A stretch of 64,000 nucleotides of DNA from Dyadobacter sp. NIV53 (GCF_019711195.1 NZ_CP081299.1:7412501-7476500); one strand, 5' to 3'. Counted from the stretch's first letter, positions 17,275 through 25,719 are shown. Numbers and translations are program-made. Notes: generated by a model from the sequence alone, not told the origin.

Positions 17275-17625
17275 TCACAAAGTCAAAACCATTATCACAG
17301 TGCTCATGCTTTCCAAATTCAGAAGTTTTGACTGAACACCAGAAACGAAGCTATTTTCATCGGATTTTTGTCTGTCATGTTGATCGGTGGAAGAGGTAAG
17401 TATGAATATTTTAAATACATTCTGAACCGATGCACCAAATTTTTCAAATTCAACTAAAATTCCCAGCCACCCATTGTTGGCATTTTAATGTCAAGAAATA
17501 AAATGGTTTGTGGATCATCTTCACACTCAGCATATTTTTGATTAATAATGTCACCTCGGTCAAATGTAGATGCGGGTCGGTTACCCTGTTCAGAAATATC
17601 AGTACATTTACTTAAACCGGTTTTA
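17275..17625 (-). pseudogene. Response-regulator receiver remnant
   Basis: The minus strand encodes a CheY-like receiver without its N-terminus: SEQGNRP, then ILFLDIKMPTMGGWEF with the phosphoacceptor Asp. After a one-base slip (a T missing in GAATTTTAG) it continues as EFEKFGASVQNVFKIFILTSSTDQ, ending in a degraded FVSGVQSKLL where the conserved SKPL lysine motif should be. The first 25 or so residues are lost where the NIPSNAP gene starts. This is the single-domain receiver type common in Bacteroidota. It is a decayed fragment. Confidence 0.65.
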
Positions 17626-17638
17626 ACCAAAATGTACT

Positions 17639-17974
17639 ATGATCACTTGTTTTTTAAAATACAAAATCGACCCTGCCAAACTAAAAGAATTTGAACATTA
17701 TGGAAAACTGTGGATTGACATAGTAAATGAAATGGGCGGTCTGCATCATGGATATTTATTGCCGCATGAAGGTGAAAACGACGTAGCGTATGCCTCCTTT
17801 TCATTCAATTCACTCGCAGAATATGAAGTATATCGAAACAAAATACCACTTTCACCAAAATGCCTGGAAGCAATAGATTATTTTGATAAAACGCATTGTT
17901 ATTTCAGCTACAATAGAAGCTTTTTAAAACCGCTTTTCGAGGGAGTAACTGACCAGGCAAAATTATTTTATTGA
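17639..17974 (+). CDS. NIPSNAP family protein
   Basis: A 111-residue dimeric alpha-beta barrel protein. CFLKYKIDPAKLKEFEHYGKLW, the central HHGYLLPHEGENDVAYASFSF and SLAEYEVYRNKI follow the NIPSNAP pattern closely. Bacterial NIPSNAP proteins have no settled reaction; many sit beside oxidoreductases and regulators. The ATG overlaps the end of the response-regulator remnant on the other strand. It stands alone and is intact among decayed neighbours. Confidence 0.85.
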   Translation: MITCFLKYKIDPAKLKEFEHYGKLWIDIVNEMGGLHHGYLLPHEGENDVAYASFSFNSLAEYEVYRNKIPLSPKCLEAIDYFDKTHCYFSYNRSFLKPLFEGVTDQAKLFY

Positions 17975-17980
17975 GACTAT

Positions 17981-18119
17981 TTAATTCAGCGACCGATAAT
18001 CAACCGGTGTCACACCAGTACTTTTTTTAAACACTCGTGTAAAGTGATGCGGATATTTAAAACCCAGATCATAGGCAATTTCACTGATTGATCTGCTGGT
18101 GTTCAGAATCTTTTTCACA
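17981..18119 (-). pseudogene. AraC-family regulator C-terminal fragment
   Basis: The last 46 codons of an AraC DNA-binding domain: KKILNTSRSISEIAYDLGFKYP, then HHFTRVFKKSTGVTPVDYR and stop. It is the second helix-turn-helix only. Upstream (about 18119) homology stops abruptly and the opposite strand becomes the tail of an SDR gene, so the boundary is a deletion junction. Non-functional. Confidence 0.7.
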
Positions 18120-18301
18120 CCGTAATGGCAGACCAGATGATAGCAGGCGGACAGAAAGATGCCTTGGATCAAATGCTGACGCAGGTATCTGTGGGTCGTT
18201 TAGGACGACCGGAAGGGATTGCAAGCACTGTAATTTTTCTTTGCAATTATGCGGCGAGTATGGTAGTGGGCCATAATCTGGATGGTGGCCTTACTATTTA
18301 G
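18120..18301 (+). pseudogene. SDR C-terminal fragment
   Basis: About 60 codons that match the last segment of a short-chain dehydrogenase: VGRLGRPEGIASTVIFLCNY and VVGHNLDGGLTI then stop, the standard cofactor and substrate loop to C-terminus. The Rossmann fold and catalytic residues are absent. The 5' end meets the AraC fragment head-on at about 18120, so a deletion has fused the two genes. Confidence 0.72.
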
Positions 18302-18323
18302 TCAAAAAAAAGAACTTTTTTCC

Positions 18324-18574
18324 ATGAGAAAATCCTGTTTTTAACCATAATCTCTATTTTTTTATTGCAGTTGAGCAGCCGTTCGCAAACCAAAGCCATT
18401 TTTCCAGAAGGAAAACTAACGGCAACCAATTTTACCGAAAAGTGTGGGCGCAGCCCTTAGTGCCAAAGGACAGTATCTTTAATCTCGTAGCAGTGAGCGT
18501 AACGTTTGAACCAAGGAGTAGTTACCTGGCTGGTCCCGGTCATTGATAAGCAATACAATGGACCTAAAAACTAA
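18324..18574 (+). pseudogene. Secreted cupin remnant with internal deletion
   Basis: Correcting a lost A near 18331 gives a signal peptide (MRKILFLTIISIFLLQLSS). It is followed by SQTKAIFPEGKLTATNF and, after another lost base, VWAQPLVPKDSIFNLVAVSV and TFEP. The frame then jumps to VVTWLVPVIDKQYNG and stop, the C-terminus of the same (mandelonitrile-lyase-like) cupin family. The metal-binding barrel between them is missing. So this is a real internal deletion plus frameshifts. Function lost. Confidence 0.6.
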
Positions 18575-18603
18575 CCGTTTACATCAACCAATTTTTTAGC
18601 TGT

Positions 18604-19011
18604 ATGAAAGCAAACCATGGAATTCTTACATCATTCATTATCTGCATACTTATGGTAGCCACAGGTTCTGTTAAAACTTTTGCGCAAGATCAAAGAAAGG
18701 TCCGCATGGCAAAACTTGAAATCCATTCCGCCGATCTGAAAGCCTACAAGGAGGCACTTGCTGAACACGCAAAAACGGCGGTTAAAGTAGAACCGGGTGT
18801 TCTCGCTCTGCAAGCTGTACAGGATAAGACTCATCCCGAACTTTTCACAGTTTTTGAAGTGTATGCCAGTGAAGAAGCGTATCAGTTTCATCTGAAAACA
18901 CCGCACTTTCTGAAATACAAAACGGGCACACTGAAAATGGTTAAATCGCTGGAATTGATCGAAGTGGAGCCGGTTGCACTGGAAATTAAACCGGAATTGA
19001 TAAAGCATTAA
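18604..19011 (+). CDS. Exported antibiotic-biosynthesis-monooxygenase (ABM) domain protein
   Basis: A 135-residue protein with a signal peptide (ILTSFIICILMVATGSVKTFAQ) and one ABM domain: RMAKLEIHSADLKAYKEALAE, VEPGVLALQAVQDKTHP, LFTVFEVYASEEAYQFHLKTPHF. ABM proteins (YgiN-like) can act as cofactor-free quinol or polyketide oxygenases; here export suggests a periplasmic role. It is intact, while the cupin just upstream, commonly its partner in such clusters, is ruined. Confidence 0.8.
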   Translation: MKANHGILTSFIICILMVATGSVKTFAQDQRKVRMAKLEIHSADLKAYKEALAEHAKTAVKVEPGVLALQAVQDKTHPELFTVFEVYASEEAYQFHLKTPHFLKYKTGTLKMVKSLELIEVEPVALEIKPELIKH

Positions 19012-19321
19012 AAAGGATTGTTCCGCTTAAACATCATCAATGCAATGGATTTATACAAAACAAAAAATGGAAATTGGTCGCCTTGCGGCTCTTATCCTGA
19101 TCGGGTCAGTTATTTTTTGGCAAATACAAATGCACAACAGCGGGATAGGACCTGGTCGGTTTATAAAGCAGATGCAAACAGCTCGAATTATTCACCTTTG
19201 GATCAGATCAACGTTTCAGATTTTTAATTTTCCCATTAACCACAACAATTCCCATTTTGACCAAGATTATTCGTGGCAGTCTGTTATCCTTTGTAGTTTA
19301 GGGGTGTAGATTAATCGGTAG
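19012..19321. other. Gap with an unassigned short frame
   Basis: A 60-codon plus-strand frame (19045-19227) contains DLYKTKNGNWS and RDRTWSVYKADANSSNYSPL, wording that recalls PD40/TolB-like repeats, but it is too short to call. The last part of the gap holds candidate LytTR boxes. Confidence 0.25.
19238..19267 (+). promoter_or_regulatory. Candidate LytTR box pair ahead of the sensor kinase
   Basis: AACCACAAC at 19238 and GACCAAGAT at 19259 share the ACCA-A core exactly 21 bp apart, the spacing LytTR dimers use. A near-TAnnTTTG box (TATCCTTTG, 19285-19293) follows. A similar pair stands before the DUF3500 gene. Confidence 0.45.
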
Positions 19322-20508
19322 ATGGCGGCTATAATAAATAAGCGTATCAGTACTTTGCTCGTTGGAACTGCACTTGCTGTTCTGCCGATCCTATATTTTG
19401 TTTACAGTGGTGTCAGCTGGACGCCGATAAATCCGCATGAGCATTTGATTCAAAACGGGTTGGCTTATATTTTTCTGGTGCTTTTCTCTTATTTGAATTA
19501 TACGTTTTTTGTGCCCCGCTGGTTTTTAAACAAGCAATATGCGCGTTACTTTTCCATCACAATCTGCTGTATTCTGGCCACAGCTTACCTGCCTTACCGT
19601 ATCGAACAGTGGGCATTTTTCCGGCCGCCTGTCGAGCATACCGCACAGGCCTGGATCCGTCAGATTTTCTGGGAAGAAATGATGCTTAACCAGTCGCATT
19701 CTGAAAAATCAAGACCACCGAAGGACGATTTTCATTCAATAAACACCCCGCCTGATCTGTTGGATGATCATGAACATTTTCGTGGGCCTCGACTTTCAGG
19801 TCCTCGAGATGGCAGGTCTTTATCCATTATTCTGCCGGCAAAATTGGCGATTTTTTTCTGCTTGGTGCGGTTAGCTCGCTGATATCAATTCTCATCCAGG
19901 CGACAAACAGGCTTCGACAGGTTGAGAACGATCAGTTACAGGCGGAGCTGCGGCAACTCAAAGCCCAGATTCAGCCGCATTTTCTTTTTAATACGCTGAA
20001 CAGCATTTACGCCCTGGCTATCCGGAACGATCCGCATACTCCCGATACCATCGTGCAGCTTTCAGAATTTCTCAGATATATTATCCGTGATGCCAACCGC
20101 GAGCTCGTTCCGTTGACGACCGAATTAAATTATATTAGTAATTACATCGGGCTGCAAAAAGCGCGGCTACGGGATGCGGTGCAGGTGGATTTTCGGTTGG
20201 ATGGCGAGGCAAAAGGACTGACAATTGCGCCGCTGATCCTGTTTTCGTTCATCGAAAATGCGTTCAAATATGGTGTGAACCCGGAGGAAGATTCACGCAT
20301 CGAAATTCACCTGGCTCTAAATAACGACCGCTTGCAATTACACGTTTACAATCATAAAGTTCAGGTAAACCACATGGAGGAATCCACTGGCATTGGCCTG
20401 AAAAATACAAAAGAACGGCTCCGGCTCATTTATCCCAACACGCATGAGCTGACGATCGATGATACTGAAAAGGATTTTCGCATTAACCTGTTTCTAACTC
20501 TGACATGA
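19322..20508 (+). pseudogene. LytS/YehU-type sensor histidine kinase, frameshifted
   Basis: Two frames form one kinase of about 395 residues. The first (19322-19882) has three membrane segments. At about 19842 (run of four A in GCAAAATTG) one base is missing; the next frame supplies a fourth membrane segment (FFLLGAVSSLISILI), a coiled coil (VENDQLQAELRQLKAQ), the His box QIQPHFLFNTLNSIYALA and an ATPase with FIENAFKYGV and STGIGLKNTKERL. It overlaps the response-regulator gene by four bases (ATGA). A histidine-rich loop (residues about 118-160) could sense metal. If the indel is a read error the kinase is complete. Confidence 0.85.
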
Positions 20509-21209
20509 TAAAAGCCATTGCTCTGGATGACGAGCGTCCCGCTTTGGATATCATAGAGGCATTTTGCAGCCGTCTTGAATCCATCAATCTGGCAAAAACA
20601 TTCATCCGCACCGGCGAAGCGCGGCTATATATGGACGACAATCCTGTCGATCTTATTTTTCTGGATATCAATATGCCGAGGGAATCCGGATTGGAATTTT
20701 CCAGGAGCATTGCCCAGCAAACACTTGTTATTTTCACGACGGCTTACAGCGAATTTGCTGTCGAGAGTTATGAGGTTCAGGCGGTGGACTATTTGCTGAA
20801 ACCGTTTACTTTTCAACGATTTGAACTGGCCGTACAAAGAGCCCAAAAACAGTTACAAGCATTGCGTAAAAATCCGGTAAGCAACCAGAATGAGGAAACC
20901 GCACATATTTTTCTACGTGTTGATTACGGTTTGGTAAAAATTACACTTGCCGACATTCTTTTTATTGAAGGGCTTGACAATTATCTTAAAATCCATTTGC
21001 GGGAATCCCGTCCGCTGGTGGTCAGGCTTACAATAAAAGCCATGCTGGAAAAATTGCCTGAATTGAATTTCGTCCGTGTTCACCGGTCCTATATTGTTGC
21101 CATTGATAAAATTCAAGGCGTCAGGAATAAGATGATCCATGTCGGAGAAGAAGAAATTCCGGTCGGCAGCAGTTACGAAAAGGACTTTTTTAGTCGGTTT
21201 CTCAAATAA
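20505..21209 (+). CDS. LytTR-family response regulator
   Basis: A 234-residue regulator: receiver domain with acidic pocket LDDE, phosphoacceptor in LIFLDINMPRESG, conserved TTAY and LLKPF, then a linker and a LytTR DNA-binding domain (residues about 135-232) with FIEGLDNYLKIHL, FVRVHRSYIVAI and IPVGSSYEK. Partner of the overlapping kinase. LytTR proteins bind paired direct repeats about 21 bp apart; such pairs occur upstream of the kinase gene and of the next gene, which suggests this pair controls itself and the DUF3500-HupE unit. Confidence 0.92.
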   Translation: MIKAIALDDERPALDIIEAFCSRLESINLAKTFIRTGEARLYMDDNPVDLIFLDINMPRESGLEFSRSIAQQTLVIFTTAYSEFAVESYEVQAVDYLLKPFTFQRFELAVQRAQKQLQALRKNPVSNQNEETAHIFLRVDYGLVKITLADILFIEGLDNYLKIHLRESRPLVVRLTIKAMLEKLPELNFVRVHRSYIVAIDKIQGVRNKMIHVGEEEIPVGSSYEKDFFSRFLK

Positions 21210-21254
21210 TTTTTACCCGAACTTTTGCCTCTTTGGTCACAAAGAAATTGCCTT

Positions 21255-21284
21255 AGCCACAACATTTAGCCTATTAACCACAGT
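21255..21284 (+). promoter_or_regulatory. Candidate LytTR box pair ahead of the DUF3500 gene
   Basis: AGCCACAAC at 21255 and AACCACAGT at 21276 match each other in seven of nine bases, 21 bp apart, and match the pair before the kinase gene. They lie about 80 bp upstream of the lipoprotein start. Confidence 0.5.
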
Positions 21285-21363
21285 TTTATCACACTTCCCT
21301 AGTGACCCACGTACTTTGATTTAAATAACATTGAAGTTCTAAATTCACTAATTGATCTATCAA

Positions 21364-22485
21364 ATGGAAGCGATTTTAAAAGCAGGATGGGGGCTGATCC
21401 TTTTCACCATTTTTACTTTGGGATGCAGTTCAAGCGACTCAGAAGTAACGCCAGACACCGGTGATACTGGCAGCACTTCATCTTCTATTACAGCGGCACT
21501 GGTGACAACCACCAGCAGCAATACCAGTTGCAGTGCTTCAACTGGTGTTGCCAAAGTGGTTTGTCTGGCGGAAGCTTTTAAGGCAACACTCAGCAGCAGC
21601 CAGGTTTCGACAACCCAGCTGACTTACAGCAAAGCCAATGCACAGAAATGGTCTAACCTTCCTGCCGGTTTATCTGGCCGAATTGGAATTGACCTTGGTT
21701 CGTTGAGCGACACACAACTTGCAGCATTCAGGGATCTGATGGTGGCTTTACTGGACGTTAGTACCAGCAATGAGGGTTATGATGAAATGCTCGGGAACCT
21801 GGTTGCGGATGATTACCTGAACACAGTCGGAGGTGGTTCTGACTACGGTGCAGGCGAATATTACCTGTCTTTTTTAGGCACGCCCAGCACAACAGGATTG
21901 TGGGAAATTCTTTTCACCGGTCACCATTATACCCAGCCTTATACTTTTAACGCCGGAAAACTGGCAGGTGTTACGCCCGCTTTCCGTGGGGTGGAACCCG
22001 CATCAGCCGTGACTGCCAACAGTAAAACCTATCAGCCTTTTGAACAGGAGCGCGTGACTTTTGCTGCTATGCTTACAGGACTGAGTACTACGGAACAGGC
22101 AACAGCAAAACTTTCCAGCACTTATTCGGACATTCTTCTTGGTCCCGGAAAAGACGCATCGTTCCCTACGGCAAAATCCGGTTTGCAGGTTGGTACACTG
22201 ACCGCCGCCAAACAAGCGTTGGTACTTGATGCGATTAAACTGTATGTGAACGACCTGGATGCAACTTCTGCGACTGCGATCCTGAATATGTACACCAGTG
22301 AGTTAGCCAATACTTACGTTTCCTATTCCGGTACAACGGCGGTTTCAACGCAAAATGATTATGTTCGTATTGACGGGCCGAATGTCTGGATTGAATTCTC
22401 TTATCAAGGTGGGGTGATCGTCCGCAATACACCACATCCGCATTCCGTATGGCGCGATCGTACAGGCGATTATGGAGGTAATTAA
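21364..22485 (+). CDS. DUF3500 lipoprotein
   Basis: A 373-residue protein with a lipoprotein signal (LILFTIFTLGC, cleavage before Cys) and a Ser/Thr-rich linker, then a DUF3500 domain with conserved GLWEILFTGHHYTQPYTF, PFEQERVTFAAM and the C-terminal HPHSVWRDRTGDYGG. The His-rich blocks could bind metal; no activity is known to me. ATG 21364 is chosen over an upstream TTG because it fits the lipoprotein signal. It is followed 12 nt later by the HupE/UreJ-like gene, a pairing that suggests a joint role in metal handling. Confidence 0.82.
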   Translation: MEAILKAGWGLILFTIFTLGCSSSDSEVTPDTGDTGSTSSSITAALVTTTSSNTSCSASTGVAKVVCLAEAFKATLSSSQVSTTQLTYSKANAQKWSNLPAGLSGRIGIDLGSLSDTQLAAFRDLMVALLDVSTSNEGYDEMLGNLVADDYLNTVGGGSDYGAGEYYLSFLGTPSTTGLWEILFTGHHYTQPYTFNAGKLAGVTPAFRGVEPASAVTANSKTYQPFEQERVTFAAMLTGLSTTEQATAKLSSTYSDILLGPGKDASFPTAKSGLQVGTLTAAKQALVLDAIKLYVNDLDATSATAILNMYTSELANTYVSYSGTTAVSTQNDYVRIDGPNVWIEFSYQGGVIVRNTPHPHSVWRDRTGDYGGN

Positions 22486-22497
22486 AAAGTTTTGACT

Positions 22498-23811
22498 GTG
22501 AAAAATAACATATCAACTATCGGCCGCCTTTCAACGTGGCTGATAGTTTTACTCATAATAACTTTACTTTCCGGTGGATTAATAGCTCATCCAATGCCGA
22601 ATTCTGTGGTGTTGCTAAGGGTGAATCAGGATCATATCCATGTCGAATTGCAACTCCCTTTGAGCGAGCTTCAGGCGGCGATCGGCAAATCCGTCAATGA
22701 TTCTTCGGCAGGACTGACAGAGCGGCTTGGGCCAGAGTTAAGAGCTTATTTGCTGGCGCATGTCAGGTCCAAAACACTTGACGGACGGCCCTGGCGCGTA
22801 ACGGTTGGCGCTTTGGCTGTTCATGAAACAAAAAATACCATCAACGGAACCTACCGTGAACTAACGGCACAGTTGCAGCTTATTCCTCCGGCAGGTACAG
22901 ATGTACGGCATTTTAACTTTGACTATGATGTAATTCTGCACCAGGTAGTTACACACAAAATCCTGGTATCCGTAAGCGAAGACTGGGCCGCTGGCCAGCT
23001 CAAAGAGCAAACACCGGTACAGGTGGGGGTGATTGTACTGGATATTGTCAACAACAGGATTCTGCCCTTAGCTGTTAATCTGGAATCGGGGAATATCTGG
23101 AAAGGTTTCGTTGCAATGGTCAGGCTTGGAAAGGAACATATTGCCGAAGGGACTGATCACCTGCTTTTCCTTCTTGTTTTATTATTACCTGCTCCACTTT
23201 TACACACGCGTAAACGCTGGGCTTCTTTCGGAGGTGTAAAATACAGTCTTTCCCGGCTGCTTTGGATAGTAACAGCATTCACAATCGGCCATTCACTGAC
23301 ACTGTTGCTCGGAGCATTTGGCTGGGTAAAGCTTCCCGGCCAGCCGATTGAAATATTAATCGCTCTATCGATCATGGTGTCTGCTATTCACGCAGTACGA
23401 CCGCTTTTTCCGGGTAAAGAAACCTGGATTGCCGCCGGTTTTGGCCTGATTCACGGACTGGCTTTTGCAAACACATTAGCAAACCTTTCGCTTGATACCG
23501 GACGAATGGCTCTCAACATTCTAGGCTTCAATATCGGTATCGAGCTGATGCAGCTTGCGATCATTGCAGTAACGATTCCATGGCTAATTCTACTAAGCAG
23601 GACACCATACTATACATATTTACGTAACACAGGTGCCATTTTCGCCGGATTAGCAGCAGTAGCCTGGACAGCCGAGCGCGTTACCGGACAGGCAAATTCC
23701 TGGACCGCAATCGTCGAACGAATTGCCGATTATGCACCTTACGGACTTGGTGTTCTTGCGCTTTTGGCTATTGTTTTTACTTTGAAAACGAGGTTGATAC
23801 GTGAGGGTTAG
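22498..23811 (+). CDS. HupE/UreJ-like membrane protein
   Basis: About 437 residues: signal or anchor segment, a periplasmic domain of about 190 residues beginning AHPMPNSVVLLRV, then a HupE/UreJ_2-type membrane domain with about seven segments. Metal-ligand candidates are in LGKEHIAEGTDHLLFLL, FTIGHSLTLLLG and GFGLIHGLAFAN. HupE/UreJ relatives are linked to nickel or cobalt uptake for hydrogenase and urease; this long form with an exported N-terminal domain is common in genomes without those enzymes. Start GTG 22498 or TTG 22492 cannot be decided. Cotranscribed with the DUF3500 gene. Confidence 0.85.
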   Translation: MKNNISTIGRLSTWLIVLLIITLLSGGLIAHPMPNSVVLLRVNQDHIHVELQLPLSELQAAIGKSVNDSSAGLTERLGPELRAYLLAHVRSKTLDGRPWRVTVGALAVHETKNTINGTYRELTAQLQLIPPAGTDVRHFNFDYDVILHQVVTHKILVSVSEDWAAGQLKEQTPVQVGVIVLDIVNNRILPLAVNLESGNIWKGFVAMVRLGKEHIAEGTDHLLFLLVLLLPAPLLHTRKRWASFGGVKYSLSRLLWIVTAFTIGHSLTLLLGAFGWVKLPGQPIEILIALSIMVSAIHAVRPLFPGKETWIAAGFGLIHGLAFANTLANLSLDTGRMALNILGFNIGIELMQLAIIAVTIPWLILLSRTPYYTYLRNTGAIFAGLAAVAWTAERVTGQANSWTAIVERIADYAPYGLGVLALLAIVFTLKTRLIREG

Positions 23812-23932
23812 ACGTTAGGGTGTGTGCCGGATAAGCTGGCATATTTGAGGATCTTGTTTATATAAAATTGCCGGAAGTTGAGGCATGTTAAGAATGGATC
23901 TTTACGTTGTTCTTTTCCTTTTTACGCCATCC

Positions 23933-24313
23933 TTACATAATTTTCTTGGATTGCATCCTGTTCCTGGCCTCCTGAATTGCAGGCATGCTCTCCACTGCCC
24001 AGTTTTTCAGCATGGTAATGGCAGGCAATAAAGTTCTCCCAAGATCAGTCAACGAATACTCAACCTTTGGTGGAATCTGTGGATACATCTTTCTGTCAAC
24101 CAGTCCGTCTGTCTCCAGACTTTTCAGTGTTACGGTGAGCATCTTCTGTGATATGCTTTCTATTTTATGATCCAGTTCGCTGAAACGCAGTGTTCCTTCG
24201 CTTCCCAGAATATCCATGATCATCAGTGACCATTTGTCCCCAACCCGATCCAATAAATTACGAATGCCGCAATCTGCCATATCAAAATCTTTTTTAATTT
24301 CTTTTCTAATCAT
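23933..24313 (-). CDS. HxlR-family transcriptional regulator
   Basis: A 126-residue winged-helix regulator: DCGIRNLLDRVGDKWSLMIMDIL with the conserved Cys next to helix 1, RFSELDHKIESISQKMLTVTLKSLE, and a wing ending in PPKVEYSLTDLGRTLLP. ATG 24313 is preferred to GTG 24355, which adds 14 atypical residues. Divergent from the SDR at 24442; the gap contains a palindrome ACTTAC-N5-GTAAGT, a plausible operator. Confidence 0.86.
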   Translation of the reverse strand: MIRKEIKKDFDMADCGIRNLLDRVGDKWSLMIMDILGSEGTLRFSELDHKIESISQKMLTVTLKSLETDGLVDRKMYPQIPPKVEYSLTDLGRTLLPAITMLKNWAVESMPAIQEARNRMQSKKIM

Positions 24314-24373
24314 AACCTGTTGGTGTTCAATGTTACAAACCTGGCAGTAAGTCACTGATTTTCTGGTACGTTC

Positions 24374-24404
24374 TTGTATGATGATTACTTACCAAATACC
24401 TTTG
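24374..24404 (+). promoter_or_regulatory. Promoter of the SDR gene at 24442
   Basis: TTG at 24374-24376, 20-nt spacer, TACCTTTG at 24397-24404, an exact TAnnTTTG element. Transcription would begin within the palindromic operator just downstream. Confidence 0.65.
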
Positions 24405-24424
24405 ACTTACCAAAAGTAAGTAAT
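24384..24424. promoter_or_regulatory. Nested palindromes, probable HxlR operator
   Basis: ATTACTTAC (24384-24392) is the inverse of GTAAGTAAT (24416-24424), and inside it ACTTAC (24405-24410) is the inverse of GTAAGT (24416-24421). The set brackets the -7 box, as expected for a repressor site of the divergent HxlR protein. Confidence 0.5.
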
Positions 24425-24441
24425 GGTTAAATAAAATCAGA

Positions 24442-25239
24442 ATGGATTTAAAAATTAAAGGAAAAAGAGCATTAATAACCGGATCAAGTTCTGGTTTGGG
24501 AGAGGCAATTGCTATTATGCTGGCGGCTGAAGGTGCAGAAGTAATTATTCATGGCCGTGATGAAAACCGAACCAAATCGGTTATGGACAGGATCAATCAA
24601 TCGGGTGGAAAGGCCGAATATGTGATAGGGGATCTGGCAACCGAAGAAGGTGCTGACAGTGTTGCTGCAGCTGCATTGGCAAATGGATCTGTTGATATAC
24701 TGGTCAACAACGCAGGCGTTTATCGCGGTCAGCCCTGGATGGATGTATCAGCAAAAGAATGGCAGGATACCTATAATACCAACGTAGTTTCCGGAGTAAG
24801 AATGATTCAGCGTTTATTACCACAAATGCTCAAACTCGGCTGGGGAAGAATTGTGCAGATCGGTGGTATTACCGCCATTCAGCCCATGGCTATTCAGCCT
24901 GATTACAATGCAGCCATGGCGGCAAGGCACAATCTGACCGTTTCGCTGGCAAGGGAGCTGAAAGGTTCAGGAATTACTTCCAATACTGTCGCTCCGGGAG
25001 CCATGCTCGTCGAATCTGTGAAAAACCTGATTTTAGGAATGGCTGAACAAAATAACTGGGGCGATTCCTGGGATGAAATTGAAAAAAATGCAGCTTCGCA
25101 ATTCCTGCAAAATGACCTCGGGAGATTTGGTAAACCAGAAGAAGTGGCAGGAGCAGTTGCTTACCTGATGAGCACGTATGCCGATAATATTACGGGATCA
25201 ATTTTACGCGTAGACGGTGGGCAGACCTTATCAGTGTGA
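24442..25239 (+). CDS. SDR family protein lacking the catalytic lysine
   Basis: A 265-residue short-chain dehydrogenase fold: cofactor loop TGSSSGLG, NNAG, and a C-terminal TGSILRVDGG. The active-site segment reads DYNAAMAARHNLTVSLARE: Tyr is present, but the Lys four residues on is Met (codon ATG), and the usual Ser is replaced by Gly in QIGGITAIQ. A classical dehydrogenase mechanism is thus doubtful; a non-redox or regulatory role is possible. Divergent from an HxlR regulator with a shared operator. Confidence 0.85.
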   Translation: MDLKIKGKRALITGSSSGLGEAIAIMLAAEGAEVIIHGRDENRTKSVMDRINQSGGKAEYVIGDLATEEGADSVAAAALANGSVDILVNNAGVYRGQPWMDVSAKEWQDTYNTNVVSGVRMIQRLLPQMLKLGWGRIVQIGGITAIQPMAIQPDYNAAMAARHNLTVSLARELKGSGITSNTVAPGAMLVESVKNLILGMAEQNNWGDSWDEIEKNAASQFLQNDLGRFGKPEEVAGAVAYLMSTYADNITGSILRVDGGQTLSV

Positions 25240-25247
25240 ACTAAATT

Positions 25248-25613
25248 TTAAAGATCACCAATCTTAATCTTGTGCCGGTGCTCTGTTCCCCAGTCGGCAA
25301 GTGCCTGAATAATAGGTTCCAGGGTGTGGCCGTAAGCGGTCAGTTCGTAGGTTACCGTAATCGGTTTTGTGATATTGACAGTCCGGGTAATGAGTCCGTT
25401 AATTTCCAGTTCCTGCAATTCTTTTGAAAGCATTTTCGAACCAAGGCCCTCTATCTGGCGCTGTAAATCTGTAAAGTTTTTTTTCCCATAGAGCAGTACG
25501 CTGATCACCTTGATCTTCCACTTACCGCTTATCAGATCGAGTGTATCCTGTATCGCAAAAAGTATTTTGGAACAATCCGCTTGTTCACCAGCTATTGATT
25601 TTTCATTTGCCAT
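25248..25613 (-). CDS. HxlR-family transcriptional regulator
   Basis: A 121-residue regulator: ADCSKILFAIQDTLDLISGKWK with an N-terminal Cys, FTDLQRQIEGLGSKMLSKELQELE recognition part and the wing INGLITRTVNITKPITVTYEL. ATG 25613 gives the standard length (25658 would add 15 residues). It faces away from the SDR at 25720; direct repeats TTAAGTGGTT in the gap may be its binding sites. Confidence 0.86.
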   Translation of the reverse strand: MANEKSIAGEQADCSKILFAIQDTLDLISGKWKIKVISVLLYGKKNFTDLQRQIEGLGSKMLSKELQELEINGLITRTVNITKPITVTYELTAYGHTLEPIIQALADWGTEHRHKIKIGDL

Positions 25614-25671
25614 TATCATGAGCGTTAAAGGGAACCCACTATACTTTCGGAAACCCATATCAAATGTAAAG

Positions 25672-25705
25672 TTAAGTGGTTTTACCTTTGATTAATTAAG
25701 TGGTT
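25672..25705 (+). promoter_or_regulatory. -7 box flanked by direct repeats ahead of the SDR at 25720
   Basis: TACCTTTG (25683-25690) is a perfect -7 element. TTAAGTGGTT occurs just before it (25672-25681) and just after (25696-25705), 24 bp apart. The layout fits a repressor or activator site for the divergent HxlR protein. No clear TTG -33 element. Confidence 0.5.
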
Positions 25706-25719
25706 AAATAAAATTTATA

